A stretch of DNA of 64,000 nucleotides from Gigaspora margarita (lineage: Eukaryota; Glomeromycota; Glomeromycetes; Diversisporales; Gigasporaceae). Under the pieces are notes generated by a model that saw only the letters and a list, made by a program, of their open reading frames with translations, had not been told where the DNA came from and did no database searches. The position numbers and the translations under genes are program-made. Within the stretch, counting starts at the first letter, position 1; each line of letters starts with the position of its first letter. The stretch is from positions 734,744 through 798,743 of the forward strand of contig WTPW01000070.1 of the NCBI GenBank assembly GCA_009809945.1, read 5' to 3'. Of this stretch, positions 11,881 to 20,947 are shown piece after piece.

Positions 11881-12447
11881 GCTGCTAGAAAATTCCATTT
11901 GTTGGGACTAGGTTGTACAACTGTAGAAAATAAAAAATTTTTATATATGATTTAATCTGGTATGTAAAGATTTAGGTAAATTTTAGGTTTTTTATATGTA
12001 GTATGTATAAAAGTGGGTATAAAATCTAAAAATTCTTTGGGTAAATTTTTCAAATCTTATAATTTTATTTCATTTCACATTATATAAAATTGTCTGGAGT
12101 TCTGTGTCCAGGTATTAAAAATCAGTGTAGGAATTATACTGTTTTTATTAGTAATTTCAGAAGCAGTTACTAAACTGAAAAGTAATCAGGTATTCCAATT
12201 AGTAAATTCTCTAATTAAATCCTTTTGGATTCTAAAAAATGGCAGCTATAAATGACACTACCTAATTGATTATTTTTTTTGTTAATTTTTTATACAAATT
12301 TATCGCCCAAATGGGCAGGAAGACTAAGAGTTAACTGCAACTCATCGCATATTTGTTTTTATTGTATGGGTCTTATGTGACAACCCGTGCTTTTTTCATT
12401 TACTTATTGGCACGGGATTGTTACGTCATTCACCATGCAATAAGATA

Positions 12448-12572
12448 GTTATTATATGGGTATGTGGAATAACCTGTTATGCACACAGGTTCATATTTAA
12501 ATCCTGTGCCTTTGGCATGGAATATGAACCCGTGTGTAACTGGGTTATTCACTAACCCATACAATAACTATA
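12448..12572. mobile_element. Hairpin element, A-only
   Basis: A near-perfect inverted repeat: ATAGTTATTATATGGGTATG at the left pairs with the text ending ACCCATACAATAACTAT. An inner stem, CAGGTTCATAT / ATATGAACCCGTG, surrounds TTTGGC. Copy B (about 45,050-45,075) lacks this block and the adjoining 12,362-12,447, so about 210-240 bp was inserted. The open frame at 12,479-12,664 is a by-product of the hairpin. Confidence 0.55.
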
Positions 12573-12589
12573 ATGTATTGTTTGTATTG

Positions 12590-12860
12590 TTTGTATTCGC
12601 AGGGGCTAATATACACAATATGTACACATATTGGCTAGGATGCGTCAGAGGTATCAATTGGTAATAGGGGCCTCAGAAATATAACATAATGTGGATATTA
12701 AATCCAAATACAGTGCCTGGTACAATATACCAGTGCCAAAGTGAGTGCTCTAAGTTGATTCGAACCAAGACCCCTATAGTCGTAATTGATATGATATCTA
12801 GTTTAAATAATACAGATTATAGTCTGGTATTTGGCATGTATAATATGAATAAGCAAGAAT
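12590..12860 (-). mobile_element. Possible tRNA-derived SINE fragment, copy A
   Basis: The minus strand at about 12,765 carries a perfect B-box-like GGTTCGAATC inside CTTGGTTCGAATCAACTTAG, in a stretch with higher G+C than its surroundings. The equivalent in copy B is at about 45,240. No cloverleaf can be drawn convincingly (the T stem pairs poorly) and no A-rich tail or target duplication is clear, so an old SINE head is only a suggestion. Confidence 0.3.
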
Positions 12861-13325
12861 AAGAATTCCATCAGTGTTTTTATTTTTTCTTGTACTATAT
12901 TAAAATTGCAAATATTATTTTATCAGACTTTGACATTCTTAGTAATACTAATTATTTATATTACCAACCAAATTTATGCTAGTTATTAAAAAAAAACAAT
13001 AATAATAATTTTTATGATTAAATAACTTAAGAGTTAAAAAAATTGTAATAAGAGTTTATTAATATATTGATATTAATTGGTTATAACTATTAATTATTAA
13101 AAACAAAATTATTATANATCAAATAGAATATGCTCTAAAAAAGTTATTAAATTATTAATCTATCTTGAGAAATAAAATAAGGAANTAGGTTATAATNGAC
13201 TNATGATTTCTTATTNTAAAACATATTCAAGTTGTTGTCTATAGAAATCTAATAATTTTGACTAACAAATATAACATATAAGGAAAGATATAACCATGAC
13301 TACTGGACTCTAAAACTNGGTTATT

Positions 13326-13598
13326 TCACATACAAGTGCCCCAATATCCATCACCATTACTGCAGGGAAGAACAGTGAATTTTTTGCTACAACAGGTGTC
13401 AATACAGCCATAACAGATACCACCAGAAGGGATGCAATGGAGGCCGCAATAGGTAAGAGTATTCTTGCAGTGAACAGTTTTTGTAGCTTGAGTTTTTCCA
13501 GAATTAAGTGTCGCTATTGAATTAGCGAGAGTAGGCATAGCAGCAATTGAAAGCAAGATCAGTGTGGTAATAAAAATGAAATAAAATCTTAATTTCAT
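13326..13598 (-). CDS. Small secreted cysteine-rich protein, copy A (intact)
   Basis: A 90-residue ORF with no intron needed. Residues 1-26 form a signal peptide: basic MKLR, a long hydrophobic run rich in F, I and L, then AAMPTLA before a probable cleavage site. The mature part is about 64 residues with nine cysteines, mostly after residue 43, spaced CKNTLTYC, CIPSGGICYGC, CCSKK, and ending WGTCM. That composition suggests a disulfide-stabilised secreted peptide. I do not recognise a named family; an effector-like or antimicrobial role is only a guess. It lies in the left arm of the giant inverted repeat, reading outward. The copy at 45,812-46,084 differs at six residues, and the two right-arm copies are pseudogenes. 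The start is the only ATG ahead of the signal peptide. Six ambiguous bases cluster just past the stop (13,117-13,318). Confidence 0.8.
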   Translation of the reverse strand: MKLRFYFIFITTLILLSIAAMPTLANSIATLNSGKTQATKTVHCKNTLTYCGLHCIPSGGICYGCIDTCCSKKFTVLPCSNGDGYWGTCM

Positions 13599-13689
13599 TA
13601 TTGTTGTTATTTAAATGAACTTTGGTTAAAAATAGGTAGAGAGCAGAGATTTAAATGAATGAGGAAATTGTAAAGCGGTAATAATTGTG

Positions 13690-13815
13690 ATTTAAAATGA
13701 GGAATGGGTTAAATGAAATTGGAAATGGAATGAGGGATGAATCAAATGGAAATGAGGATTTAAATAGAAATGAGAAATAGAATGAGGAATGGGTTAAATA
13801 GATATAAATGGGGAT
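13690..13815 (-). promoter_or_regulatory. Direct repeats upstream of the cysteine-rich gene, copy A
   Basis: About 90-220 bp upstream of the start codon, a motif reading AATGAGGAATGGGTTAAAT on the plus strand occurs three times with small changes (near 13,697, 13,730 and 13,785), with related GGAAATGAGG strings between. The block is also upstream of the copy B gene and, decayed, of both right-arm pseudogenes. AT-rich TATTTTTAA and TTTAAATAA strings lie between it and the ATG. Promoter function is inferred from position alone. Confidence 0.4.
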
Positions 13816-14579
13816 GAAGGTACGTACAGTAATTTATCATGACAAAGAAACACTATATTGTATCATAATTATTTATACATTTTGTAATTCTATAATAAAA
13901 AATAAGCACAATTATAGATAATCAAATTAATTTTGTGTACTATACACATTATTATATTTCCTTTCATGAACGTGTAATGAATATTTTATGTGTACTAACA
14001 GAATTAATGATGGGGCAGGCCATTTACCTGACATCACACAAGATAATAATATATGCTTATAACTAATAAAAATGCTAACCATAACCCTATATGATGCCAG
14101 TTAAAACTTGTCAGGGAAATGACCATCGGGAAACAGCAAACAAGAGGTGTTCAATAAAATAGTACTGCATGGCAGGATACATACGAAAATTATAACAGAT
14201 AATTTTGGTCATACGAACGGTTAAAATAGACATGTAAAACACAATTTTTATAAAATAGCCTTTTTAATTTTTAGGATTTAGGGTAAATGTTAGTATTGTC
14301 CTTTTCTTGTGTTAGGGTAAGGTTTAGGGAATCCACTAATACAAACTCCTGGAGAGGAAATAACCAATCGGAGAGTGTAAATTTTGACTATTCCGGATCC
14401 AGCCTGATGAAGAATCTGAACATGTGTAAAAGAAGAAAAATGTAAAAGCTAATGTTTAAATCGATCTTGGTGAACTAATTAAAAAATGACGGGAATGAAA
14501 TTTTATACATAATAAGCACTATTTAACCCTATAGCCTCTAACGTTAAGGATCTAACCCTAAGTTTTTATCTCACGCACT

Positions 14580-14890
14580 TGCTGTAAACTGCCATATAAA
14601 AGATTACCATGATAGTAGACCCACCATGTATCATCCTCGGGTCTACAATATAGGCTGAGATTTTTGTAAAAGTTAAAGACCCGGGTATACTATAGAATCT
14701 AAAATGATAAAAGACCCGGGTATACTATAGGATAAATATTCGGATAGCTTAAAAATAAAATGTACTTGTACCAATAGTGCTATATTTATATTGACTAGTA
14801 CTACCCCACATAAAATCCCTCTGATTATCAAACCCATATCCGTACAATAGACCCACGGGTCTACTATCAGGTTTAAAATTGAAAAAATGA
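14580..14890. mobile_element. Left-arm insertion with GACCCGGGTATACTATAG repeats, copy A
   Basis: Missing from the right arms, so it entered the left arm after the inverted repeat formed but before the A/B duplication, since copy B has it at 47,128-47,466. There both ends survive: CCGTAAACTGCCATGTAAAA and its complement. In copy A the right end is eroded (GACGGCGG). The interior repeats GACCCGGGTATACTATAG two to three times plus ATAGTAGACCC and its complement, giving several hairpins. The open frame at 14,673-14,933 runs through these repeats and is not a gene. Confidence 0.6.
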
Positions 14891-14947
14891 CGGCGGTTTG
14901 TTTACTTCCTTTTTTGGTTTGTATTATCTGCACAAATAAGTAAAATG

Positions 14948-15062
14948 AGGTTTAGGGATGATAGGGTGTACCACATCATCGTATGTACAATGTGGTACAC
15001 CCTATTGAAGTTGATAATTTAGAAATATTTAATTTCAGAGTATAGGTCCCTAGACCTTAGGA
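14948..15062. mobile_element. Small TIR element, left arm A
   Basis: Starts AGGTTTAGGGATG and ends TAGGTCCCTAGACCT. Inside is the hairpin ATAGGGTGTACCACATC paired with GATGTGGTACACCCTAT. The counterparts at 17,018-17,148, 47,518-47,612 and 49,600-49,735 show that it sat in the sequence before the arms were inverted and duplicated. Confidence 0.6.
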
Positions 15063-15787
15063 ATCATTTTGTCTTATTAAAGAAATGTTGTTGTCTTAAT
15101 AAAATTTTGTGATATAAATAAAAACAATGTAAAAAAGGATAAAAATTCATGTAACATTCTGATGTAGATCAGACAAAATTTTCCTAACAGCTACTAACCA
15201 ATCATTATTAATTTCATCATCAGTAATTGTATTTTTGATACCGTAAATGGCGAGGCTGTGAGAACAAGAAACAAGAAAACAGTTGTACCACTATGCCACT
15301 CTAGCCACTCTAGAAATATATTAGTATGCAGGTAATACATATTGACGTACGTACGTACATACATGATTTCAAAATTGTAAAATAGCGTACGTCATATTTT
15401 AATCGGTATCATTTACCGATCGATGAATAATTAAAAAAGTAAAAAATAAAAATAAAAAAAAAGAGCGAGAAGAGGCAAATTTATTTATTTATTGGTATTA
15501 CTTTTTTTTTTTTTTTTTTTTTTTTTCTTTTTTTTTTTTAGTATTGCATGCAAACTATATGCGATATTTATTTAATCATTGTAACTTACATACTCTTAAC
15601 TACGCTATTAAAATCTGCTTTAATAAGCAATAACCTCATATTGAATAACGATAAATCGCTAAGCTAATACAGGAAATTTCACAAGAACTAACTTAATGGC
15701 TTTTACATGTAGTGTACCTTGGCGTGCATAACTACATAGATGGTAAAAAACACTATTCTTACAAGAACAGTTCATATTTTCGTATTT
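15063..15787. other. Inner left arm, non-coding
   Basis: Pairs with 15,946-17,017. It holds microsatellite-like T-runs at 15,508-15,540, ACGTACGTACGTACATACAT at about 15,343-15,363 and the AT-rich spacer before the core. The last ~130 bp before the spacer are almost perfectly complementary to the right arm. Open frames here (15,659-16,026) simply read across the palindrome. Confidence 0.6.
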
Positions 15788-15945
15788 TTTATATACAACT
15801 GCAACCCTTATTTCTTGTATTTTTATCAGTTTCTTGACCAGACACTGTTTGTGATATTTTGGAGAGATTTTATTGATCGTGTTGATTTTGTTGAGCTCCA
15901 GCATTTTCGTAAAGATGAATTTGCCCACTGCCATTGTAATAAAAC
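15788..15945. other. Spacer at the centre of the giant inverted repeat, copy A
   Basis: About 158 bp of unpaired sequence, more complex than the arms. It is retained with few changes in copy B (48,361-48,522). Read on the minus strand it gives a stop-free stretch (MAVGKFIFTKMLELNK, then KYHK); the copy B equivalent shifts frame after KYHKQ. No family is recognised. It could be a fragment of captured coding sequence or just the unpaired hairpin loop. Confidence 0.5.
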
Positions 15946-17017
15946 AAATACGAAAATATGAACTGTTCTTGTAAGAATAGTGTTTTTTACTTGTGCACGC
16001 CAAGGTATACTACATGTAAAAGCCATTAAGTTATTTCTTGTGAAATTTCCTGTATTAGCTTAACGTTTTATCTTTATTCAAAATGAGGTTATCTTATTAA
16101 AGCAGATTTTAATAGCGTAGTAAAGATTAATGTAAATGCAATGATTAAATAAACATTGCATATAGTTTGCATATTGTATTAAAAAAAAAGAAATACCAAT
16201 AAATAAATAAATTTTCCTTTTCTCGCTCTCTTTTTATTATTATTATTTTTTTTTGTTTTAGTTTTTTAATTATTTATCGGTAAATGATACCGATTAAAGC
16301 ATGACGTACGTTATTTTACAATTTTGAAGTCACGCATGTATGTACGTACGATGGAAATTTGAAAGTGAAGTTAAACACATACATTCTCTATGCTTTATGT
16401 AATACATGCATCCTGATATATATCTAGAGTGGCATAGTGGTACAACTGTTCTCTTGTTTCTTATTCACACAACCTCGCCATTTACGGTATCAAAAATACA
16501 ATTAGTTGATGATGAAATTAATATATATGTTTGGTTTATATTAGCTGTTAAAAAAATTTTGTGCGATCTACATCAGAATGTTATACGAATTTTTATCTGA
16601 TCAATCCATTTTTTTACATTGTTTTATTTATATCACAAAATTTTATTAAGACAACAATTTCTTTAATAAGACAAAATGATTCCTAAGATTTTGAACAATT
16701 ATTATACATTTAAAAAAATTTTTCATAAAATTGCCATTTTACCCCTTTATTGCAGCATCAAGCCCATATATTTACAACTAATAAAGATGTTAACCCTAAC
16801 TCTATATGATGCCAGTTAAACGGCTTGTCAGGAAATGACCATTGGGAAACAGCAAACAAGAAGTGTTCAGTAAAATAGTACTGCATGGAAGTACAGAATT
16901 AGATGTACGAAATTATCACAGATAACAAATTTGGTTGTATGTGTGGTTAAAATAGACATGTAAAACACAATTTTATAAAATTGCCTTTTTTAATTTTTAT
17001 TGTGTTAGGGTAAGGTC
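15946..17017. other. Inner right arm, non-coding
   Basis: The complement of 15,063-15,787 plus flanking sequence. Contains poly-A/T, TTATTATTATTATT near 16,230 and GTACGTACG near 16,342. GAGTGGCATAGTGGTACAAC near 16,428 looks like a tRNA A box, but no B box or cloverleaf follows. No credible gene. Confidence 0.55.
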
Positions 17018-17148
17018 TAGGGACCTGTCCTCTGAAATATTTCCTAAATTATCGACTTCAATAGGGTGTACCAATATCGTACGTACGAAGATATAGTACA
17101 CCCTATCAGCTGTTGAAGAGGAAATTCAGAGACAGGTCCCTAAACCTC
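17018..17148. mobile_element. Small TIR element, right arm A
   Basis: The inverted-arm counterpart of 14,948-15,062: AGGTCTAGGGACCTGTCCTC at the left, GACAGGTCCCTAAACCT at the right, and an AATAGGGTGTACC / AGTACACCCTAT stem inside. Confidence 0.6.
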
Positions 17149-17275
17149 ATTTTACTTATTTGCGTGGTAATAAAACCAAAAAAAGAAATCGATTTTGTAA
17201 ACAACTAAGTGCATGAGATAAAAATTTAGGGTCAGGGCCTTAACGTTAGGGGCTATAGGGTTAGGAGCTGCTTAT

Positions 17276-19331
17276 CATCAATCAATCAATCAATCATCAA
17301 ATCAAACTAATATAAAATTATGCCCGTTCATGCAAATGTACCCTTTATCCTATTTGATTGGTTGATTTGATAGTTCGTGTTTGTGGAATTGTTTGTTAAA
17401 TTGTTTGTAGAATTTGCAAATGACTCTAACTAAATTAGTTTAATCAGATAACAATGACTATGATGTATATGATGTTTTTAAAATCAAATGATTATTGTAT
17501 TGTATGTATATCGATTAATATAAATTTTTTTATTTTTTATTTATTTATTTATTTTTTTTTTTTTAAAATGATGCCTGATCATGCCGATGTAGCTCAATTG
17601 AAATTTGATTGGTTGTGTTAAATTAGCTAACTTTATAAGGATTATGTTCATCGCGGTGAATTAATAATCAGCTAACTTTATAAGGATTATGCTCATCACA
17701 TGATTAATGTCGTTATAATAAAGTAATTCGGTGAATTAATAATCAATTTAAATGTGTATGCTACCATGCCTGTGAAGGAAAATTTTTTAAACCATTATTT
17801 TTTTGGAGAATTTTCTTGGCTAAATTTTTTACGATTTTTTTAAAGCTGTAATAATTGTGAGTAAATTTTCCTGATTTTGTCAATAATACCCTCAGTTGTA
17901 TCTATAGTTTTTCAAACTAACAGTTTGTTATATGCACTTGATACTGGATAACATTAATAACATGTGTTGGTGAGTCATGAAATGTGTATCACCAGAATAG
18001 TAAGGTTTGCTACAGGATTTTTTACAGTAACTCATGATATAAACCATAATTATTCCAATGCAAACTAATTCAATCACATATTGTGATTATTATAATAGTG
18101 AACAAGTTTTGTATGAACATTTTTTACAGTAATTCATGATACAAATACATCACACTAATTTTAATGCAAACTCAACCTTAAATGTGTATTATGTGTTGAA
18201 TAGGTTTGCAACAGTAACAAAATTATGAAAATTCTAATACAAGCTGACTCATTTTTTCATCATTATTAAATAGCAAGTTCTGTAACAACAAAATGTTTAT
18301 AGTAACTCATGATAGAAATTGTGATGATTCTAATACAAGCCAACTCAACTACATAGAAAATACAAGACAATTCCAATGCAACTCTATCTCAACTTTAACC
18401 AATACTGTGGTCACCAAATAGCAAGATTATAGCAGAATTTTTTCAGTACTCATAGCAGAAATCACAGTGATTCTAATACGATAATTCATGCAACCTAACT
18501 TGACCTTAATCACATATCGTAATCACCAGCTTTACAACAGAATTTACGAAAAAATAATAACTTCAATGCAAACTAACCACATGAAAATTATGACAATTCT
18601 AATGCAAGCTAACTCAACCTCAACCACATTGTGATCATTAGAATAGCAGGTAAGTGTTACAGAATTTTTTATGTAACTCATAGTAGAAACCATAATTCTA
18701 ATATGATTTACATAACCTTAATCACATACTGCAGTTGCTGGAATAACAAATAATTTCTAAAAAGAATGGTTTACTGTATCTCATAATGAAAATTATGGTA
18801 ATATAAACTCAATTTTAATCATTGTGTATGGATTAACACTCTTTTAGAATTGATTACTATGTAATTTTTTATGAGCTCGTGAGTCCCACGATTACAATAT
18901 GGGCAATCAACTAACTTTGTTATATTTTCAGAACTTGTGAGTACTTCTTTTAACATTTTTATTTTATTTATATTAGATGGATTCTGAAAATATAACAAAT
19001 TGTGATTACAAATATAGTACTCATGCATTTCGCAAAAAAATCTCAATCTGATTAAATCTAACTTAGTAGAAAAGAGCAATAATAAGTTCTGTAACAAATA
19101 ATTTATTGCAAACCAGCTCAGCCTTAACAATATACTATGTAACACTTAAATAATGAGTAAGTGATTTCTATTTACTTATTTGTAATTCAATAGTTATGTT
19201 ATTAATATATCTTAATTAAGTGACAAGATATTTATTAATTAAAATATTGAATAGCTATTTATTACTCGAAAAAAATCTTAAAATTTGATGATGTTATTTA
19301 ACAGGGGCACTGGTGGCACCCGTTCAACTCT
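17276..19331 (-). mobile_element. 2.06-kb insertion in right arm A, with satellite cargo
   Basis: Copy B (49,855-49,870) and the left arms run through this point uninterrupted. The insertion is flanked by TTAT on both sides. Its left end is a (CAAT)n-like run (ATCAATCAATCAATCAATCA), which on the minus strand would be a simple-repeat tail. The right end contains GGGGCACTGGTGGCACCCG. 17,280-17,900 is unique AT-rich sequence with two copies of AGCTAACTTTATAAGGATTA (about 17,624 and 17,668). 17,990-18,840 and 19,080-19,150 are satellite. A minus-strand open frame of 108 codons (18,819-19,145) contains CPYCNRGTHE; it partly overlaps satellite and I do not recognise it. It may be a minus-strand retroposon, but no reverse transcriptase is present. 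Confidence 0.55.
17990..18840 (-). repeat. ~109-bp satellite block, inverted orientation
   Basis: About eight degenerate units marked by repeated TTTTTTACAGTAACTCATGA, CTAATGCAAACTAACTCAAC and AATAGCAAGT/AATAGTGAAC strings. They are the reverse complement of the array at 53.4-57.3 kb. Spacing varies from about 85 to 115 bp. Confidence 0.7.
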
Positions 19332-19787
19332 TGTTATATGTAAAATTTCATTTCTGTCATTTTTTTATTAGCACACCAAGATCGATTTAAACATTAGTTT
19401 TTGCATATTTTTGCTTTTTTCTTCTTTTATATATGTTTGGATTCTTCATCAGGCTGGTCAAAATTTATACTCCCTGATTGGCATTTTCTCAACAGGAGTT
19501 TGTATTAGTGGCTGTCCTAAATCTTACTCTAACACAAGAAATGGGCAATATAAACGTTTGCAATATATCCTAAAAATTAAAAAAGGTTATAAAAATTATG
19601 TTTTACTTAACTAAACGTATGGCAAAAATTTATTATCTGTTATAATTTTTGTATGTATTCTGCTATGCAGTACTATTTTATTGAACACTTCTTGTTTGCT
19701 ATTTCCTGATGGTTATTTTTCAACAAACTATTTAACTGGCACTAATATAGGGTTATAGTTAGCATTTTTATTAATTGTAAGCATATA

Positions 19788-20258
19788 CAGTCAGATTTTC
19801 TAAATGCAAGTCGTTGGGACCAGCTCTAGAGCATGCATTTAGGGAGTTGCAATATTGTTTATTTTTCAAAGTGTGGCATGTGTGTACACTGTGCGGGTCC
19901 AATCAAATTTTAAAATAAAGCAATTTGTTTGGACTGCACATGTGCCACACATGCGTACCATGATAAATAAACACTAGGTTGCAATTAGAAATCATTATAA
20001 AATTATAATGTTACTATTATTATGTGATAAATATGGCTTTAGTAGTGCTTTAATAACCTAGAAATAATGAATTTGATTGGATAATAATTATGTAGTTGCA
20101 TTTATAGAGGGAGTTTTTATTAGTGGGCCAGACAATTAGCATGCAATTGCAGAATAAAGAATGTGCATTTATCTATAAGTCCCATTATGGGGCTAGTCTT
20201 CTAAAATGCATTTTGAAAGGTGTTGCATTTAGGGGTAGCATTTAGAAAGGTCTAATTG
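19788..20258. mobile_element. Tigger/pogo-like MITE in right arm A
   Basis: Begins CAGTCAGATTTTCTAAATGC, ends with the imperfect complement (GCATTTAGAAAGGTCTAATTG) and is flanked by TA on both sides. The left arm has the empty site (GATAATAATATATGC, near 14,041). Copy B holds it at 50,314-50,746, so it inserted before the A/B duplication but after the inversion. A second hairpin is nested inside at about 19,855-19,975 (GTGTGGCATGTG paired with CACATGTGCCACAC). Confidence 0.7.
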
Positions 20259-20377
20259 TATTATTATCTTGTGTGATATCAGGTAAATGGCCTGCTGTAT
20301 TAGTAATTCTGTTAGTATATATAAAATACTCATTACATGTATATGAAAGGAAATATAATCTGTATGTATAGTACATA

Positions 20378-20534
20378 CAAGGCACTCTCATTATAGTAAA
20401 GTCATTGGGCTAAAGAATTTTCTTTACTATATCGAATATTCACTATATCAAGAGCTCTTTATATAGTAAAGTTTATATTTGTTCTAAAATAAATCTTCAC
20501 TATATCGAGAGTTCACTATAATGAGAGTGACTTG
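20378..20534. mobile_element. 157-bp Tigger/pogo-like MITE, A-only
   Basis: Ends CAAGGCACTCTCATTATAG and, complemented, CAAGTCACTCTCATTATAG, flanked by TA. Copy B has the uninterrupted site (GTACATATAATTAATTTG, about 50,855). The inside repeats TTTACTATAT and AGTTCACTATA strings, matching subterminal copies of the ends. Confidence 0.8.
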
Positions 20535-20947
20535 TATAATTAATTTGATTATCCATAACTTGTGCTTATTTTTTATTATAAAATTACTAAATGTATAAAC
20601 ATTTTGCATACTATTTAGTAGTTCTTTGTCATTATAAATTACTGTACATACCTTCTTACTTATTCATATCTATTTAACACATTCCTTATTCTATTTCTCA
20701 TTTTTACTTAAACCTTATTTCTATTTGATTTATCCCTCATTCCATTTCCAATTATTACCACTTTACAATTTCCTTATTTATTTAAATCTCTACTCTCTAC
20801 CTATTTTTAACCAAAGTTCATTTAAATAACAATAATGAAATTTAGATTGTATTTTATTTTATTACCCACTGATCTTGCTTTCAGTTAACAATTAATTCTG
20901 GAAAAACTAAAGCTATAAAAACTGTTCACTGCATGAATACTCTTACC

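Larger units (their letters stand above)
9806..11920. mobile_element. 2.1-kb TIR element made of minisatellites, copy A
   Basis: The ends are inverted: TTGTACAAACAATCTAGTCC at 9,806 and, complemented from 11,920, TTGTACAACCTAGTCCCAAC, both followed by AAAT-rich text. Copy B's equivalent is 42,438-44,600. There is no protein. The interior is a 24-bp minisatellite (10,050-10,220), many GATCAATCAT-type palindromes (10,330-10,400 and 11,540-11,700), a strong hairpin at about 11,078-11,228 (GTAATTACTTGTAT against its complement) and a 28-bp minisatellite (11,695-11,880). The open frame at 10,052-10,297 only reads through the minisatellite. Confidence 0.6.

Noticed and set aside
14673..14933. 86-codon minus-strand ORF
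   Set aside because: Spans the TIR insertion 14,580-14,890 and its internal repeats; not open in copy B.
15659..16026. Overlapping ORFs on both strands at the centre of the inverted repeat (also 48,290-48,580)
   Set aside because: They read into and out of the same palindrome and change frame between copies A and B.
16420..16500. tRNA-like GTGGCATAGTGGTACAAC in the right arm (and complements in the other arms)
   Set aside because: Resembles an A box, but there is no B box, no T arm and no acceptor stem.
17276..19331. Helitron interpretation of the copy A insertion
   Set aside because: No TC start, no CTRR end with a proper hairpin, and a TTAT duplication is present, which Helitrons lack.
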